A stretch of DNA of 64,000 nt from Apodemus sylvaticus (Eukaryota > Chordata > Mammalia > Rodentia > Muridae), in the NCBI RefSeq assembly GCF_947179515.1, contig NC_067480.1:16263877-16327876 (forward strand). The letters are read 5' to 3'. Positions 34,314 to 46,225 of the stretch are shown here, one piece after another. The position numbers were made by a program, and so were the translations under genes. How positions within the stretch are numbered: the stretch's first letter is position 1; each line of letters begins with the position of its first letter. A model generated the notes under the pieces. That model was not told the origin of the DNA, made no database searches, and saw nothing but the letters and a program-made list of their open reading frames with translations.

Positions 34314-34890
34314 ATTGAAATAGGAAAAGCAGTGTGCAACGTGAGATATTAAAAATACAGAGATTAAAAGTTCAAAAGACGAGTGGCTGGTCCAGCTGAA
34401 GGGCCATCAGCAGTGGAACCAAGGCGACACAGGGTCCAGTTAGGCCCTGCGCCCACGACCACTGACTTTCGCCGACTAGCCGGGCTGCAAGCAGCTGCGG
34501 TTTTGCGGTGCCTTTCGCTGCACTGAAGCCACTTCAGAACTCGGCCTCCCGCCAGTCAGGAGAGGCTCACCTCCATCTTGGTTTCGGACTCCAGAGACAT
34601 CGGACAGACTGAGATCAGCCTGGGCGGTGGCACCACATCTCCAGGTCCTGCAAGAGGCTAGAGGGGCTTCCGGGCGGCCAGCTGGGAGAAGTCGGTGTGC
34701 TCCGGTGAATCCAGAGGGCCCCAGTGGGAGCCTTCGGGTGCCTGCTTCGGGATCTGAACAGCCTGGGCAGCAGCACCCTGTCTACAGGCAGTGCAGGAGG
34801 TAAGCTGTGCACCAGAGGCCAACTGGGAAGGGGAAGCTTGGACTGGTGAGTCCAGCACTGACAAGACAAACTAACACCAGTGAGAACTAG

Positions 34891-36095
34891 ATGGCAAAAG
34901 GCAAACGCAGGAACGTCACTAACAAAAATCAAGGCAATATGGCAACATCTGAACCCAATTCTCCTCTACCAACATGTCCTGGATACCCCATCACACCAGA
35001 AAAACAAGATTTGGATTTAAAATCACTGGTCATGATGCTGGTACAGGAACACATGAAGGACATACTTAAAGAAATTCAGGAGAAAATGGATCAAAAGTTA
35101 GAAGCCCTTGCAAGGGAAACACAAAAATCATTGAAAGAAATCCAGGAGAATACAAAAGCCAACAAGGAGGAAACTCAAAAAACATTTAAAGAAATACAGG
35201 AGAACTTTGGTCAACAGGCTGAGGTCATGAAAAAGGAAACACAAAAATCTCTTAAAGAATTACAGGAAAGCACAAACAAGCAAGTGAAGGAGCTAAGCAA
35301 AACCATCCAGGATCTAAAATCAGAAGTAGAAACAACTAAGAAAACTCAAAGGGAGACAACTTTGGAGATAGAAAGCCTTGGGAAGAAATCAGGGGACAGA
35401 GATGCAAATATCAACAACAGAATACAAGAGATAGAAGAAAGAATCTCAGATGCTGAAGATTCCATAGAAACCATGGACTCAACAGTTAAAGAAAATGCAA
35501 AATGCAAAACGCTTGTAATCCAAAATATCCAGGAAATCCAGGACACAATGAGAAGACCAAACCTAAGGATTATAGGCATAGATGAGAGTGAAGATTTACA
35601 ACTTAAAGGGCCAGCAAATATCTTCAATAAAATTATGGAAGAAAACTTCCCTAACCTAAAGAGAGAGATGCCCATGAATATACAAGAAGCCTACAGAACT
35701 CCAAACAGACTGGACGAGAACAGAAATACTTCCAGTCACATAATAATCAAAACACCAAATGTTCTAAACAAAGAAAGAATACTAAAGGCAGTAAGAGAAC
35801 AAGGCCAAGTAACATATAAAGGAAGACCTATCAGAATCACAGCAGATTTTGACCTGAGACTTTGAAGGCTAGAAGGTCCTGGGCAGATCTCATGCAGACT
35901 CTAAGAGAACACAAATGCCAACCAAGACTACTATATCCAGCAAAACTCTCAATCATCATAGATGGAGAAACTAAGATATTTCATGACAAAACCAAGTTTA
36001 CCCAATATCTATCCACAAACCCGGCCCTAAAAAGGATAATAGGAGGACAACACCAATACAAGGAGGGAAACTTCACCCTGGAAAAAGCAAGATAG
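34891..36095 (+). pseudogene. L1 ORF1 (copy C), one frameshift
   Basis: Reads 324 residues from MAKGKRRNVTNKN through the coiled coil and RNA-recognition domain. A single-base loss near 35850 (ADFDLRL stop, where A has ADFSPETMK) shifts the frame. The C-terminal domain continues in the next frame to EKAR at 36093. That end is longer than in copy A and represents the fuller C-terminus. Confidence 0.88.
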
Positions 36096-36150
36096 TAACC
36101 TTTCATCAAACCCAAAAGAAGTTAAGCAATCAAATTTAAAAAATAACGTC

Positions 36151-38880
36151 AAAAATGATAGGAAGTAACAATCACTATTCCTTAACATCAATGGACTTAA
36201 TGCCCCAATAAAAATACTCAGAGTATCTGACTGGATACACAAACAGGACCCTACATTTTGCTGCTTACAGGAAACACACCTAAGGGTCAAAGACAAACAC
36301 TACCTTAGAGTAAAAGGCTGGAAGACAATTTTACAAGAAAATGGTCTCAGGAAACAGGCTGGAGTAGCCATTTTAATATCAGATAAAATTGACTTTCAAC
36401 CCAAAGTCATCAAAAGAGACTCTGAGGGACACTTCTTGCTGGTCAAAGGAAAAATACAACAGGAAGAACTCTCAATCCTGAACATCTATGCTCCAAATGC
36501 AAGGGCACCCTCTTTCGTAAAAGAAACTTTATTAAAACTCAAAGCACACATTGCACCTAACACAATAATTGTGGGTGACTTCAACACCGCACTTTCCTCA
36601 ATGGACCAATCAGGAAAACAGAAACTAAACAGGGACACAATGAAACAAATTGAAGCTTTGGACCAATTAGATTTCACAGATATATAGAGAACATTCTATC
36701 CTAAAACAAAAGAATATACCTTTTTCTCAGCACCTTATGGTACCTTTTCCAAAATGGACCATAAAATTGGTCACAAGACAGACCTCAACAAATATAAGAT
36801 CGAACTAATCCCATGCCTCCTATCAGATCACTATGGAGTAAAACTGGTCTTCAATGGCAACAAAAACAACAGAAAACCCGCATACACGTGGAAACTGAAC
36901 AATATTCTACTCAATGATACCTTGGTCAAGGAAGAAATAAAGAAAGAAATTAAAGATTTTTTAGAACACTATGAAAATGAAAACACAACATACCCAAATC
37001 TATGGGACACAATGAAAGCAGTGCTAAGAGGAAAACTCATAGCCCTGAGTGACTCCAAAAAGAAAATGGAGAGAGCATACACTACCAGCTTAATGACACA
37101 CCTGAAAGCCCTGGAACAAAAAGAAGCTATTTCACCCAGGAGGAGTAGAAGGCAGGAAATCATCAAACTCAGGGCAGAAATCCATTAAGGAGAAATAAAG
37201 AGAATCATACAAAAAATCAACAAAACCAGAGCTGGTTCTTTGAGAAAATCAACAAGATAGATAAACCCTTAGCCAGACTGACCAAAGGGCACAGAGAAAG
37301 TATCCAAATTAACAAACTTAGAAATGAAAAGGGAGATATAACAACGGAAACTGAGGAAATCCAAAAAATCATCAGATCCTACTACAAGAGCCTGTACTCA
37401 ACACAACTGGAGAATCTGGAGGAAATGGACAATTTCCTTGACAGATACCTAATACAAAAATTAAATCAGGACCAACTAGACCATCTAAAAAGTCCCATAA
37501 TGCCTAAAGAAATAGAAGGAGTCATAGAAAATCTTCTAGCCAAAAAAGGCACATGACCAGATGGTTTCAGTGCAGAATTCTATGAGACCTTAAAAGAAGA
37601 GTTAACACCAATACTCTTCAAACTATTACACAAAATAGAAACAGAAGGAACACTACCCAATTACTTCTACGAAGCCACAATTACGCTGATAACAAAGCCA
37701 CACAAAGATCCAACAAAGAAAGAGAACTTCAGACCAATTTCTCTTATGAACATCGATGCAAAAATACTCAATAAAATTCTTGCCAAACTAATCCAAGAAC
37801 ACATCAAAACGATCATCTACCATGATCATGTAGGCTTTATACTGGGAATGCAGGGTTGGTTCAATATACGGAAATCCATCAATGCAATCCACTGCATAAA
37901 CAAACTCAAAGAACAAAACCACATGGTCATTTCATTGGATGCTGAAAGAGCATTTGACAAAATTCAGCATCCTTTCATGCTTAAAGTCTTGGAGAGAACA
38001 GGAATTCAAGGCCCATACCTAAACATAGTAAAAGCAATATACAGCAAACCGGTAGCCAGCATCAAACTAAATGGAGAGAAACTTGAAGCAATCCCACTGA
38101 AATCAGGGACCAGACAAGGCTGCTCCCTTTCTCCTTATCTTTTCAATATTGTACTTGAGGTACTAGCTCGGGCAATTCGACAACATAAGGATGTCAAAGG
38201 GATACAAATTGGAAAGGAAGAAGTCAAACTATCATTATTTGCAGACGACATGATACTCTACCTAAGTGACCCAAACAACTCCACTAGAGAGCTCCTACAG
38301 CCGATAAACAACTTCAGCAAAGTGGCAGTCTATAAAATCAACACAAGCAAATCAGTGGCCTTCCTATACTCAAAGGATAAGCAGGCTGAGAAAGAAATTA
38401 GGGGAATGACCCCCTTCACAATAGCCACAAACAGTATAAAGTATCTTGGGGTGACTCTTACCAAACATGTGAAAGATCTGTATGACAAGAACTTCAAGAC
38501 TCTGAAGAAGGAAATGGAAGAAGACCTCAATAAATGGGAAAACCTCCCATGCTCATGGATCGGTAGAATCAATATAGTTAAAATGGCCATTTTGCCAAAA
38601 GCAATATACAGATTCAATGCAATACCCATCAAAATCCCAACTCAATTCTTCACAGAGTTAGAAAGAGCAATTATCAAATTCATCTGGAACAACAAAAAAC
38701 CCAGGATAGCTAAAACTATTCTCAGCAACAAAAGAAAATCTGGGGGAATCAGTATCCCTTACCTCAACCAATACTACAGAGCAATAGTGTTAAAAACAGC
38801 ATGGTATTGGTACAGTGACAGGCAGGAGGATCAATGGAACAGGATTGAAGATCCAGAAATGAGCCCAACTGGAGGTCAGC
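36151..38880 (+). pseudogene. L1 ORF2 (copy C), broken and 3'-truncated
   Basis: The start (MIGSNNHYS) is disrupted by a small deletion. Endonuclease blocks are readable at 36240-36830 (YAPNARAPSF, IIVGDFNTAL, LSDHYGV), with a stop after the DFTDI block at about 36685. The RT part is a 410-codon frame (37746-38978) with SLDAERAFDK, GTRQGCSLSPYLF and an intact FADD box (38238-38249). About 100 bp are missing near 38862, just before the inversion point. The cysteine-rich C-terminus is absent. Confidence 0.88.
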
Positions 38881-38897
38881 ATGTAGAAGAATGCGAA

Positions 38898-38945
38898 TTG
38901 ATCCATCCTTGTCTCCTTGTACTACGCTCAAATCCAATGGATCAA
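38898..38945. repeat. Centre of the C/D inverted repeat (30-nt spacer)
   Basis: TTGATCCAT (38898-38906) is mirrored by ATGGATCAA (38937-38945), with a 30-nt spacer between. Outward from here the two arms continue as reverse complements through ORF2, ORF1 and part of the 5' UTR. C sequence would normally run AAATGGATCAAGGACC and D sequence GATGGATCAATTCG, so the strand switch lies in a shared 9-mer. Confidence 0.9.
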
Positions 38946-41672
38946 TTCCCATTCTTCTGCATGCTGACCACCAGTTGAACCAGCACCATTTGTTGAAAAG
39001 GCTATCTTTTTTCCATTGGATGTTTTCAGCCTCTTTGTCGAGGATCAAGTGGCCATAGGTGTGTGGGTTCATTTCTGGATCTTCAATCCTGTTTCATTGA
39101 TCCTCCTGCCTGTCACTGTACCAGATGAATTTGATAATAGCTCTTTCAAACTCTGTGAAGAATTGAGTTGGGATTTTGATGGGTATTGCATTGAATCTGT
39201 ATATTGCTTTTGGCAAAATGGCCATTTTAACTATATTGATTCTACCGATCCATGAGCATGGGAGGTTTTCCCATTTTTTGAGGTCCTCTTCCATTTCCTT
39301 CTTCAGAGTCTTGAAGTTCTTGTCATACAGATCTTTCACATGTTTGGTAAGAGTCACCCCAAGATACTTTATACTGTTTGTGGCTATTGTGAAGGGGGTC
39401 ACTCCCCTAATTTCTTTCTCAGCCTGCTTATCCTTTGAGTATAGGAAGGCTACTGATTTGCTTGAGTTGATTTTATAACCTGCCACTTTGCTGAAGTTGT
39501 TTATCAGCTATAGGAGTTTTCTAGTGGAGTTTTTTGGGTCACTTAGGTAGACTATCATGTCATCTACAAATAATGATAGTTTGACTTCTTCCTTTCCAAT
39601 TTGTATCCCTTTGACATCCTTATGTTGTCGAATTGCCCGAGCTAGTACCTCAAGTACAATATTGAAAAGATAGGGAGAAAGGGAGCAGCCTTGTCTGGTC
39701 CCTGATTTCAGTGGGATTGCTTCAAGTTTCTCTCCATTTAGTTTGATGCTGGCTACCGGTTTGCTGTATATTGCTTTTACTATGTTTAGGTATGGGCCTT
39801 GAATTCCTGTTCTCTCCAAGACTTTATGCATGAAAAAATGCTGAATTTTGTCAAATGCTTTTTCATCATCCAATGAAATGACCATGTGGTTTTTTTTTTT
39901 TTTTTGAGTTTGTTTATGTAGTGGATTGCATTGATGGATTTCCGTATATTGAACCAACCCTGCATTCCCGGGATAAAGCCTACTTGATCATGGTGGATGA
40001 TCGTTTTGATGTGTTCTTGGATTAGTTTGGCAAGAATTTTATTGAGTATTTTTGCATCGATGTTCATAAGGGAAATTGGTCTGAAGTTCTCTTTCTTTGT
40101 TGGATCGTTGTGTGGTTTTTGTATCAGCGTAATTGTGGCTTCATAGAAGGAATTGGGTAGTGTTCCTTCTGTTTCTATTTTGTGTAATAGTTTGAAGAGT
40201 ATTGGTGTTTGGTCTTCTTTGAAGCTCTGATAGAATTCTGCACTGAAGCCATCTGGTCCTGTGCTTTTCTTGGTTGGAAGATTTTCTATGACTCCTTCTA
40301 TTTCTTTAGGCATTATGGAACTGTTTAGATGGTCTAGTTGGTCCTGATTTAATTTTGGTATTTGGTATCTGACAAGGAAATTGTCCATTTCCTCCAGATT
40401 CTCCAGTTGTGTTGAGTACAGGCTCTTCTAGTAGGATCTGATGATTTTTTGGATTTCCTCAGTTTCCATTGTTATATCTCCCTTTACATTTCTAAGTTTG
40501 TTAATTTGGATACTTTCTCTGTGCCCTTTGGTCAGTCTGGCTAAGGGTTTATCTATCTTGTTGATTTTCTCAAAGAACCAGCTCCTGGTTTTGTTGATTC
40601 TTTGTATGGTTTTCTTTGTTTCTACTTGATTGATTTCAGCCCTGGGTTTGATGATTTCCTGCCTTCTACTCCTCCTGGGTGAAATAGCTTCGTTTTGTTC
40701 CAGGGCTTTCAGGTGTGTCATTAAGCTGGTAATGTATGCTCTCTCCATTTTCTATTTGGAGGCACTCAGGGCTATGAGTTTTCCTCTTAGCACTGCTTTC
40801 ATTGTGTCCCATAGATTTGGGTATGTTGTGTCTTCATTTTCATTGTGTTCTAAAAAGTCTTTAATTTCTTTCTTTATTTCTTCCTTGACCAAGGTGTCAT
40901 TGAGCAGAATATTGTTCAGGTTCCATGTGTATGTGGGTTTTCTATTGTTTTTGTTGCTATTGAAGACCACTTTTACTCCATAGTGATCTGATAGGAGGCA
41001 TGGGATTAGTTCGATCTTCTTATATTTGTTGAGGTCTGTCTTGTGACCAATTATATGGTCGAATTTGGAGAAGGTACCATGAGGTGCTGAGAAAAAGGTA
41101 TATTCTTTTGCTTTAGGATAGAATGTTCTCTATATATCTGTGAAATCTAATTGGTCCAAAGCTTCAATTAGTTTCATTGTGTCCCTGTTTAGTTTCTGTT
41201 TTCCTGATCGGTCCATTGTGGAAAATGCAGTGTTGAAGTCACCCACAATTATTGTGTTAGGTGCAATGTGTGCTTTGAGCTTTAATAAAGTTTCTTTTAC
41301 CAAAGAGGGTGCCCTTGCATTTGGAGCATAGATGTTCAGGATTGAGAGTTCTTCCTGTTGTATTTTTCCTTTGACCTGCAAGAAGAGTTCCTCAGAGTCT
41401 CTTTTGATGACTTTGGGTTGAAAGTCAATTTTATCTGATATTAGAATGGCTACTCCATCTTGTTTCTTGAGACCAGTTGCTTGTAAAATTGTCTTCCAGC
41501 CTTTTACTCTAAGGTAGTGTTTGTTTTTCACACTGAGGTGTGTTTCCTGTATGCAGCAAAATGTAGGGTCCTGTTTCCTTATCCAGTCGGTTAGTTTATG
41601 TCTTTTTATTGGGGCATTGAGCCCACTGATGTTAAGAGATATTAAGGAATAGGGATTATTCCTTCCTGTCAT
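38937..41672 (-). pseudogene. L1 ORF2 (copy D), broken
   Basis: Begins MTGRNNPYSLISLNISG. The endonuclease is open to 41130 (QETHL, YAPN, VGDFN), then a stop follows the DFTDI block; copy C has a stop at the same place. RT pieces: 40388-39786 (TGPDGFSAEFY), 39957-39508 (GTRQGCSLSPYLF) and 39486-39094. The active-site box reads FVDD (39559-39570) instead of FADD. Multiple stops and shifts. Confidence 0.86.
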
Positions 41673-42924
41673 TTTTGATGTTATTTTTTAAATTTGATTT
41701 GTTACCTTCTTTTGGGTTTGATGAAAGAAGGTTACTATCTTGCTTTTTCCAGGGTGAAGTTTCCCTCCTTGTATTGGTGTTTTCCTCCTATTATCCTTTG
41801 TAGGGCTGGGTTTGTGGATAGATATAGGGTAAACTTGGTTTTGTCATGGAATATCAAGTTTCTCCATCTATGGTGATTGAGAGTTTTGCTGGATATAGTA
41901 GTTTTGGCTGGCATTTGTGTTCTCTTAGATTCTGCATGGGATCTGCTCAGGATCTCCTAGCCTTCATAGTCTCAGGTGAAAAGTCTGCTGTGATTCTGAT
42001 AGGTCTTCCTTTATATGTTACTTGGCCTTTTTCTCTTACTGCCTTTAATATTCTTTCTTTGTTTAGTACATTTGGTGTTTTGATTATTATGTGACGGGAA
42101 GTATTTCTGTTCTGGTCCAGTCTGTTTGGAGTTCTGTAGGCTTCTTGTATATTCATGGGCATCTCTCTCTTTAGGTTAGGGAAGTTTTCTTCCATAATTT
42201 TATTGAAAATATTTGCTGGCCCTTTAAGTTGCAAATCTTCACTCTCATCTATGCCTATAATCCTTAGATTTGGTCTTCTCATTGTGTCCTGGATTTCCTG
42301 GATATTTTGGTTACAAGCTTTTTGCATTTTGCATTTTCTTTAACTGTTGAGTCCATGGTTTCTATGGTATCTTCAGCATCTGAGATTCTCTTGTATCTCT
42401 TGTATTCTGTTGTTGATATTTGCATCTATGTCCCCTGATTTCTTCCCAAGGCTTTCTATCTCCAAAGTTGTCTCCCTTTGAGTTTTCTTAGTTGTTTCTA
42501 CTTCTGATTTTAGATCCTGGATGGTTTTGCTTAGCTCCTTCACTTGCTTGTTTGTGCTTTCCTGTAATTCTTTAAGAGATTTTTGTGTTTCCTCTTTCAT
42601 GACCTCAGCCTGTTGACCAAAGTTCTCCTGTATTTCTTTAAGTGTTTTTTGCGTTTCCTCATTATTGGCTTTTGTATTCTCCTGAATTTCTTTCAATGAT
42701 TTTTGTGTTTCCCTTGCAAGGGCTTCTAACAGTTGATCCATTTTCTCCTGAATGTCCTTCATGTGTTCCTGTACCAGCATCATGACCAGTGATTTTAAAT
42801 CCAAATCTTGTTTTACTGGTGTGATGGGGTATCCAGGACATGTTGGTAGAGGAGAATTGGGTTCAGATGTTGCCATATTGCCTTGATTTCTGTTAGTGAC
42901 GTTCCTGCGTTTGCCTTTTGCCAT
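41650..42924 (-). pseudogene. L1 ORF1 (copy D), broken
   Basis: Starts MAKGKRRNVTNRN at 42924. An in-frame loss shortens the first heptad block (EHMKDIQEKMDQ where C has EHMKDILKEIQEKMDQ). A short deletion near 42390 and another base change shift the frame. The RNA-recognition domain resumes at 42327 (DTMRRPNLRIIGI). The C-terminal end is decayed before ORF2 starts at 41672. Confidence 0.86.
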
Positions 42925-43262
42925 CTAGTTCTCACTGGTGTTAGTTGGTCTTGTCAATGCTGGACTCACCAGTGCAAGCTGCCTCTTCCCAGGTGGCCTC
43001 TGGTGCACAGCTTACCTCCTGCACTGCCTGTAGACAGGGTGCTGTTGCCCAGGCTGTTCAGATCCCAAAGCAGGCACCTGAAGGCTCTTGCTGGGGCCTG
43101 CTGGATTCACTGGAGCACACCGACTTCTCCCAGCTGGCTGCCTGGAAGCCCCTCTTGCCTCTTGCAGTACCTGGAGATGTGGTGTTGCCGCCCAGGCTGA
43201 TCTGGATCCGGAAGCGGAGAGGTCTGAGGGCTACCGTCAGAGGCCTCTGGACTGGAGCCTAA

Positions 43263-46225
43263 GCTCTGTGTCACAGGAGCCCCCAGTTCTTGGTGGTATT
43301 GGAAAGTGGTACAAATATTAAGAAGTGGCCTAGTGGAAGATATTCAGGATATTATGGTGTTGAAGGAGACGTGGGACTTGAACACCGTTCCCTTTTTCTC
43401 TCTCTAGGATGATTTTGAACTCCTTACCCTCTGGCACTTTCTGTCCTGGGGTTTATTGGCTTGGGCCACCCTCCCAGTCGTTGTGGTACGCAGGTCTGGT
43501 CTAAGCATCATGCACACTGTGCAAGCATGCTTGGACCTGAAATACATTTCTATCCCTCATCCTTTGCTGTATGCCTCCCGAAAAGGAGGTAAGCAAACAG
43601 TGTGGTGACACTTCCACCATGTGTGTCACCACCGAGTGCAAGAATGGAGCTAATGATGGACATCTCCCAAACTGAGCACAAACTGACCATTTTCACATTA
43701 TTATTTATTTGCCTTTGATACAGTATTAGTTACAATGACAGAAATTCAGCATTCAAACTAGAGTAAAAATAAATTACCCCCTAAGCTAGTTTCAGCCAGT
43801 TAACCAAAGTGACCTAATATAGATTAAGAAGAGCGTTTCATAAGCACTGGGGATAGACTTAAGCCTGTCTCCCTGGTTGAAAACACTAGTCTGTGTGTTC
43901 TAAATCAGCATCAGTAGCCTATGTTTAACATAGAATGTGGTGGCTACACATGCCACGCCACACATTCTCATCTTGGAGATTTTCAGTAGTCCAAGTCTGG
44001 GATTCCGTGTGCGTGATGTATGTATGATTTTTCTAAATACTTGTTTCCATAAATGATTGTCAAGAGTTTGATTATTTTGTTCATAGGTGATTTGTTTTTA
44101 CTTTATTTTCTACGTAATTTTTAGAACTTCTTGAGTAGCGGATCTATGATTTTCATAACATCTAGGCAGTTCAACATGTATTTCTGGAAGGTTTTTCTTT
44201 GCTTCTGTATCTTTGGCTTCAAGGACCATGCTCATATGTGTATTAACCCTGCTCAATATCATTGCACAGCTCACAGATGCTCCTTATATCAACCATTTTT
44301 CTCTCTCTTCACTTTGAATGAGTTCTATTGTTCTTTTTTGTTTCACTTTTGCAACATTTAAACTCCTATTATTCTTTCTAGTTAAGTTCCCTTTTAATTT
44401 TAGAAACCATGTTTGCACATCCAGATTCTGTTTACTCCTCTCAAAATATTCTCTACTTATAATCTCTTTGGGTTGTTTTGACTTATATGTTTGAAAAGAG
44501 TCATGATACCAATTTTAAAATGTTGGCTCTCCACTTTCATTCTTTGGTGTATGGGTTTTTATTCAGTGATTACATTTTTTGGGTATCAGTAAGTATTTTC
44601 TTTCCAAAAAATCTAGTAATTTTTATTGTGTGGTGGATAATGATTTTTTCCATGGGTAAATAGCTGGATTTTATTGTTTTCCTTCGAAGAAAGTTTTGTT
44701 GAGGAGACAGTATTGCAGTGCTAATGGATCAAACCCAGGGTCTTTTGCAAACAATTAGTATTTAATTATGGAGGGACTTCCCCAGTTCATGTTTTTGAGA
44801 GGAATAACTATGTAGACCCAAATTCATAATCTCTTTGATTTTGCTTACAGAGTACTGGGTCTGAGATTTTGTTTTTTTAAATAGAGTTCCACTTAATACA
44901 CTCATATTTTGTTCTTGAATTAACTTTGTCCTAAAGCAATTCAGCCTACCACAAACTATTGAGTCCTTGGGTTTTTGATGAATATTCTGAGTGCCCTCCT
45001 GAATCATTGACTTGAGCACTGGTTGCTATTTCGTACATATATCAGATTTTGAGTATAATTTTTTTTTCTGGAACTCTGCCCTATTGCTCCTGCTCCTTCC
45101 ATCACTAATCTTTGTTCTTTTTTCCTATGTAGTTCTACAGCTCAGAATGTCTGTTTGAAAGACAGAGAAGTTATAATACTAAACTTCTTTGTTTCCCCTT
45201 AGAAATAACATTTTTTAAATCTTGGGTCCAATATCTGCACTTGATCTTTGTCAAAAGGCCAAGAAGCGATTGGGTCCAATATCTGAAAGTCATTTAATAT
45301 ATTTTAAAACTATATTATGCTACCTTCTGTAAGAAAGGTAATAAAAGTTTTATTATGAGGCCAGATATATACATCTCAACCCAATCACTTCTTTGTGTCT
45401 CTGGTTGAATGCTTTTAATATTTATTTACGTTTTGTAGATAGTCATCATGCAGTTCTTCAAATTATGGCCTAGCATTATGAAATCCTACAGTTGAGAATT
45501 TTATCTGTTTAATCATTAACATTTAATGCTATTGGTATTTTCAACTCAGTATTTATCTCTTCCTGGTTTTCACTGGTTAAGAGGTGAGGGTAAAAGGAAG
45601 ATCTTATATGAAACATATAATAAATGTCAGTGTGACAGCCTTCTCATAGGTACAATGATTACAAGAAGGATCAATGTGCATAGTCTTCATATTGTGTTCA
45701 GGAGATTTTCTTGATTCAGATACCTATCCGCATAGTGCTCACTGTGACAAATCTGAGCTGATGGGATGCAAAACAATGAAGGATGTTGACATCGCCAGGT
45801 CAGATCTTGAGATGCTTCCTTGCTTACCTGGTCCTTTCAGATATTCTTAAGTGGTAATTGCAACATTTATTTTCTCCTTGAAATAGGTATCCTTGGTCAA
45901 TCATATTACTGGTGGTTGTTAGTCCTATATTTAAATACTTAACTTCATTTTTATCTCTTTCTTGTCACTATGAGTGAGTGCATGTACAACAAGGAGTGAT
46001 TTGTTTCTGAATAAAATGAATAGACTTGTTGATCATGTGACCATTTGGCATAGTTAATTTTTTTAAAAAAATATGAAATTTATGTTTCATTTTAATGGCT
46101 TGCTAAGCTGATGCTGATAAAGATTTATGTGACTGTATGTGTGTTTGTGTGCGTGTGTCTCTATGGATATATAGTCTCCATTCACTCAAATAATAGGAGT
46201 TAAAATCTGATAAAACACTACGTTA
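43263..46225. other. Mostly AT-rich intergenic sequence
   Basis: No supported host gene. A faint antisense B1-like string (TTTTGAACTCCTTACCCTCT ... GGCTTGGGCCACC, about 43400-43475) may be an old SINE. The U2 retropseudogene at 45238-45270 is listed separately. The rest (43.5-45.2 and 45.3-46.2 kb) has no recognisable feature. Confidence 0.4.
45222..45285 (-). pseudogene. U2 snRNA retropseudogene, first 33 nt, with 16-bp TSD
   Basis: The reverse strand of 45238-45270 reads like the first 33 nt of U2 snRNA (ATCGCTTCTTGGCCTTTTGA...), with three differences from the U2 sequence I know. It starts exactly at U2 nt 1. TTGGGTCCAATATCTG occurs at 45222-45237 and again at 45270-45285, a perfect 16-bp direct repeat that abuts or overlaps the insert by one base. 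A correct 5' end, 3' truncation and flanking direct repeats are the known signature of snRNA retropseudogenes. There is no A tail. Confidence 0.85.

Larger units (their letters stand above)
34381..38945 (+). mobile_element. L1 copy C: left arm of a giant inverted repeat
   Basis: Young-type L1 in + orientation, starting in the 5' UTR only ~67 bp beyond copy A's TSD. The 5' UTR is shortened at about 34604 (B-equivalent ~1318 joined to ~2012). ORF1 and ORF2 follow. It has no ORF2 end or 3' UTR: at ATGGATCAA (38937-38945) the sequence switches to the reverse strand of an equivalent L1 (copy D). C and D share variants that A lacks (GCSLSPYLF, LARAIRQHKDVKG, ILAKLIQEHIKTII), so they are close relatives. 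Confidence 0.92.
38937..43262 (-). mobile_element. L1 copy D: right arm of the giant inverted repeat
   Basis: Reverse-strand L1 equivalent to copy C: partial 5' UTR (about 43262-42925), ORF1 (42924 downwards) and ORF2 down to 38937. There is no 3' UTR. A private ~124-bp deletion lies near 39123, where A has 29350-29473. The right edge in the 5' UTR becomes unrecognisable between about 43215 and 43262. A long poly(T) run (about 39892-39905) interrupts ORF2. Confidence 0.92.

Noticed and set aside
34381..43262. Twin priming as the origin of the C/D inversion
   Set aside because: Twin priming inverts the upstream part of one L1 without duplicating it. Here both arms cover the same 4.3 kb, so a fold-back or inverted duplication is needed.
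45526..45714. 62-codon open frame in AT-rich sequence
   Set aside because: No domain, no conserved neighbours and a length expected by chance.
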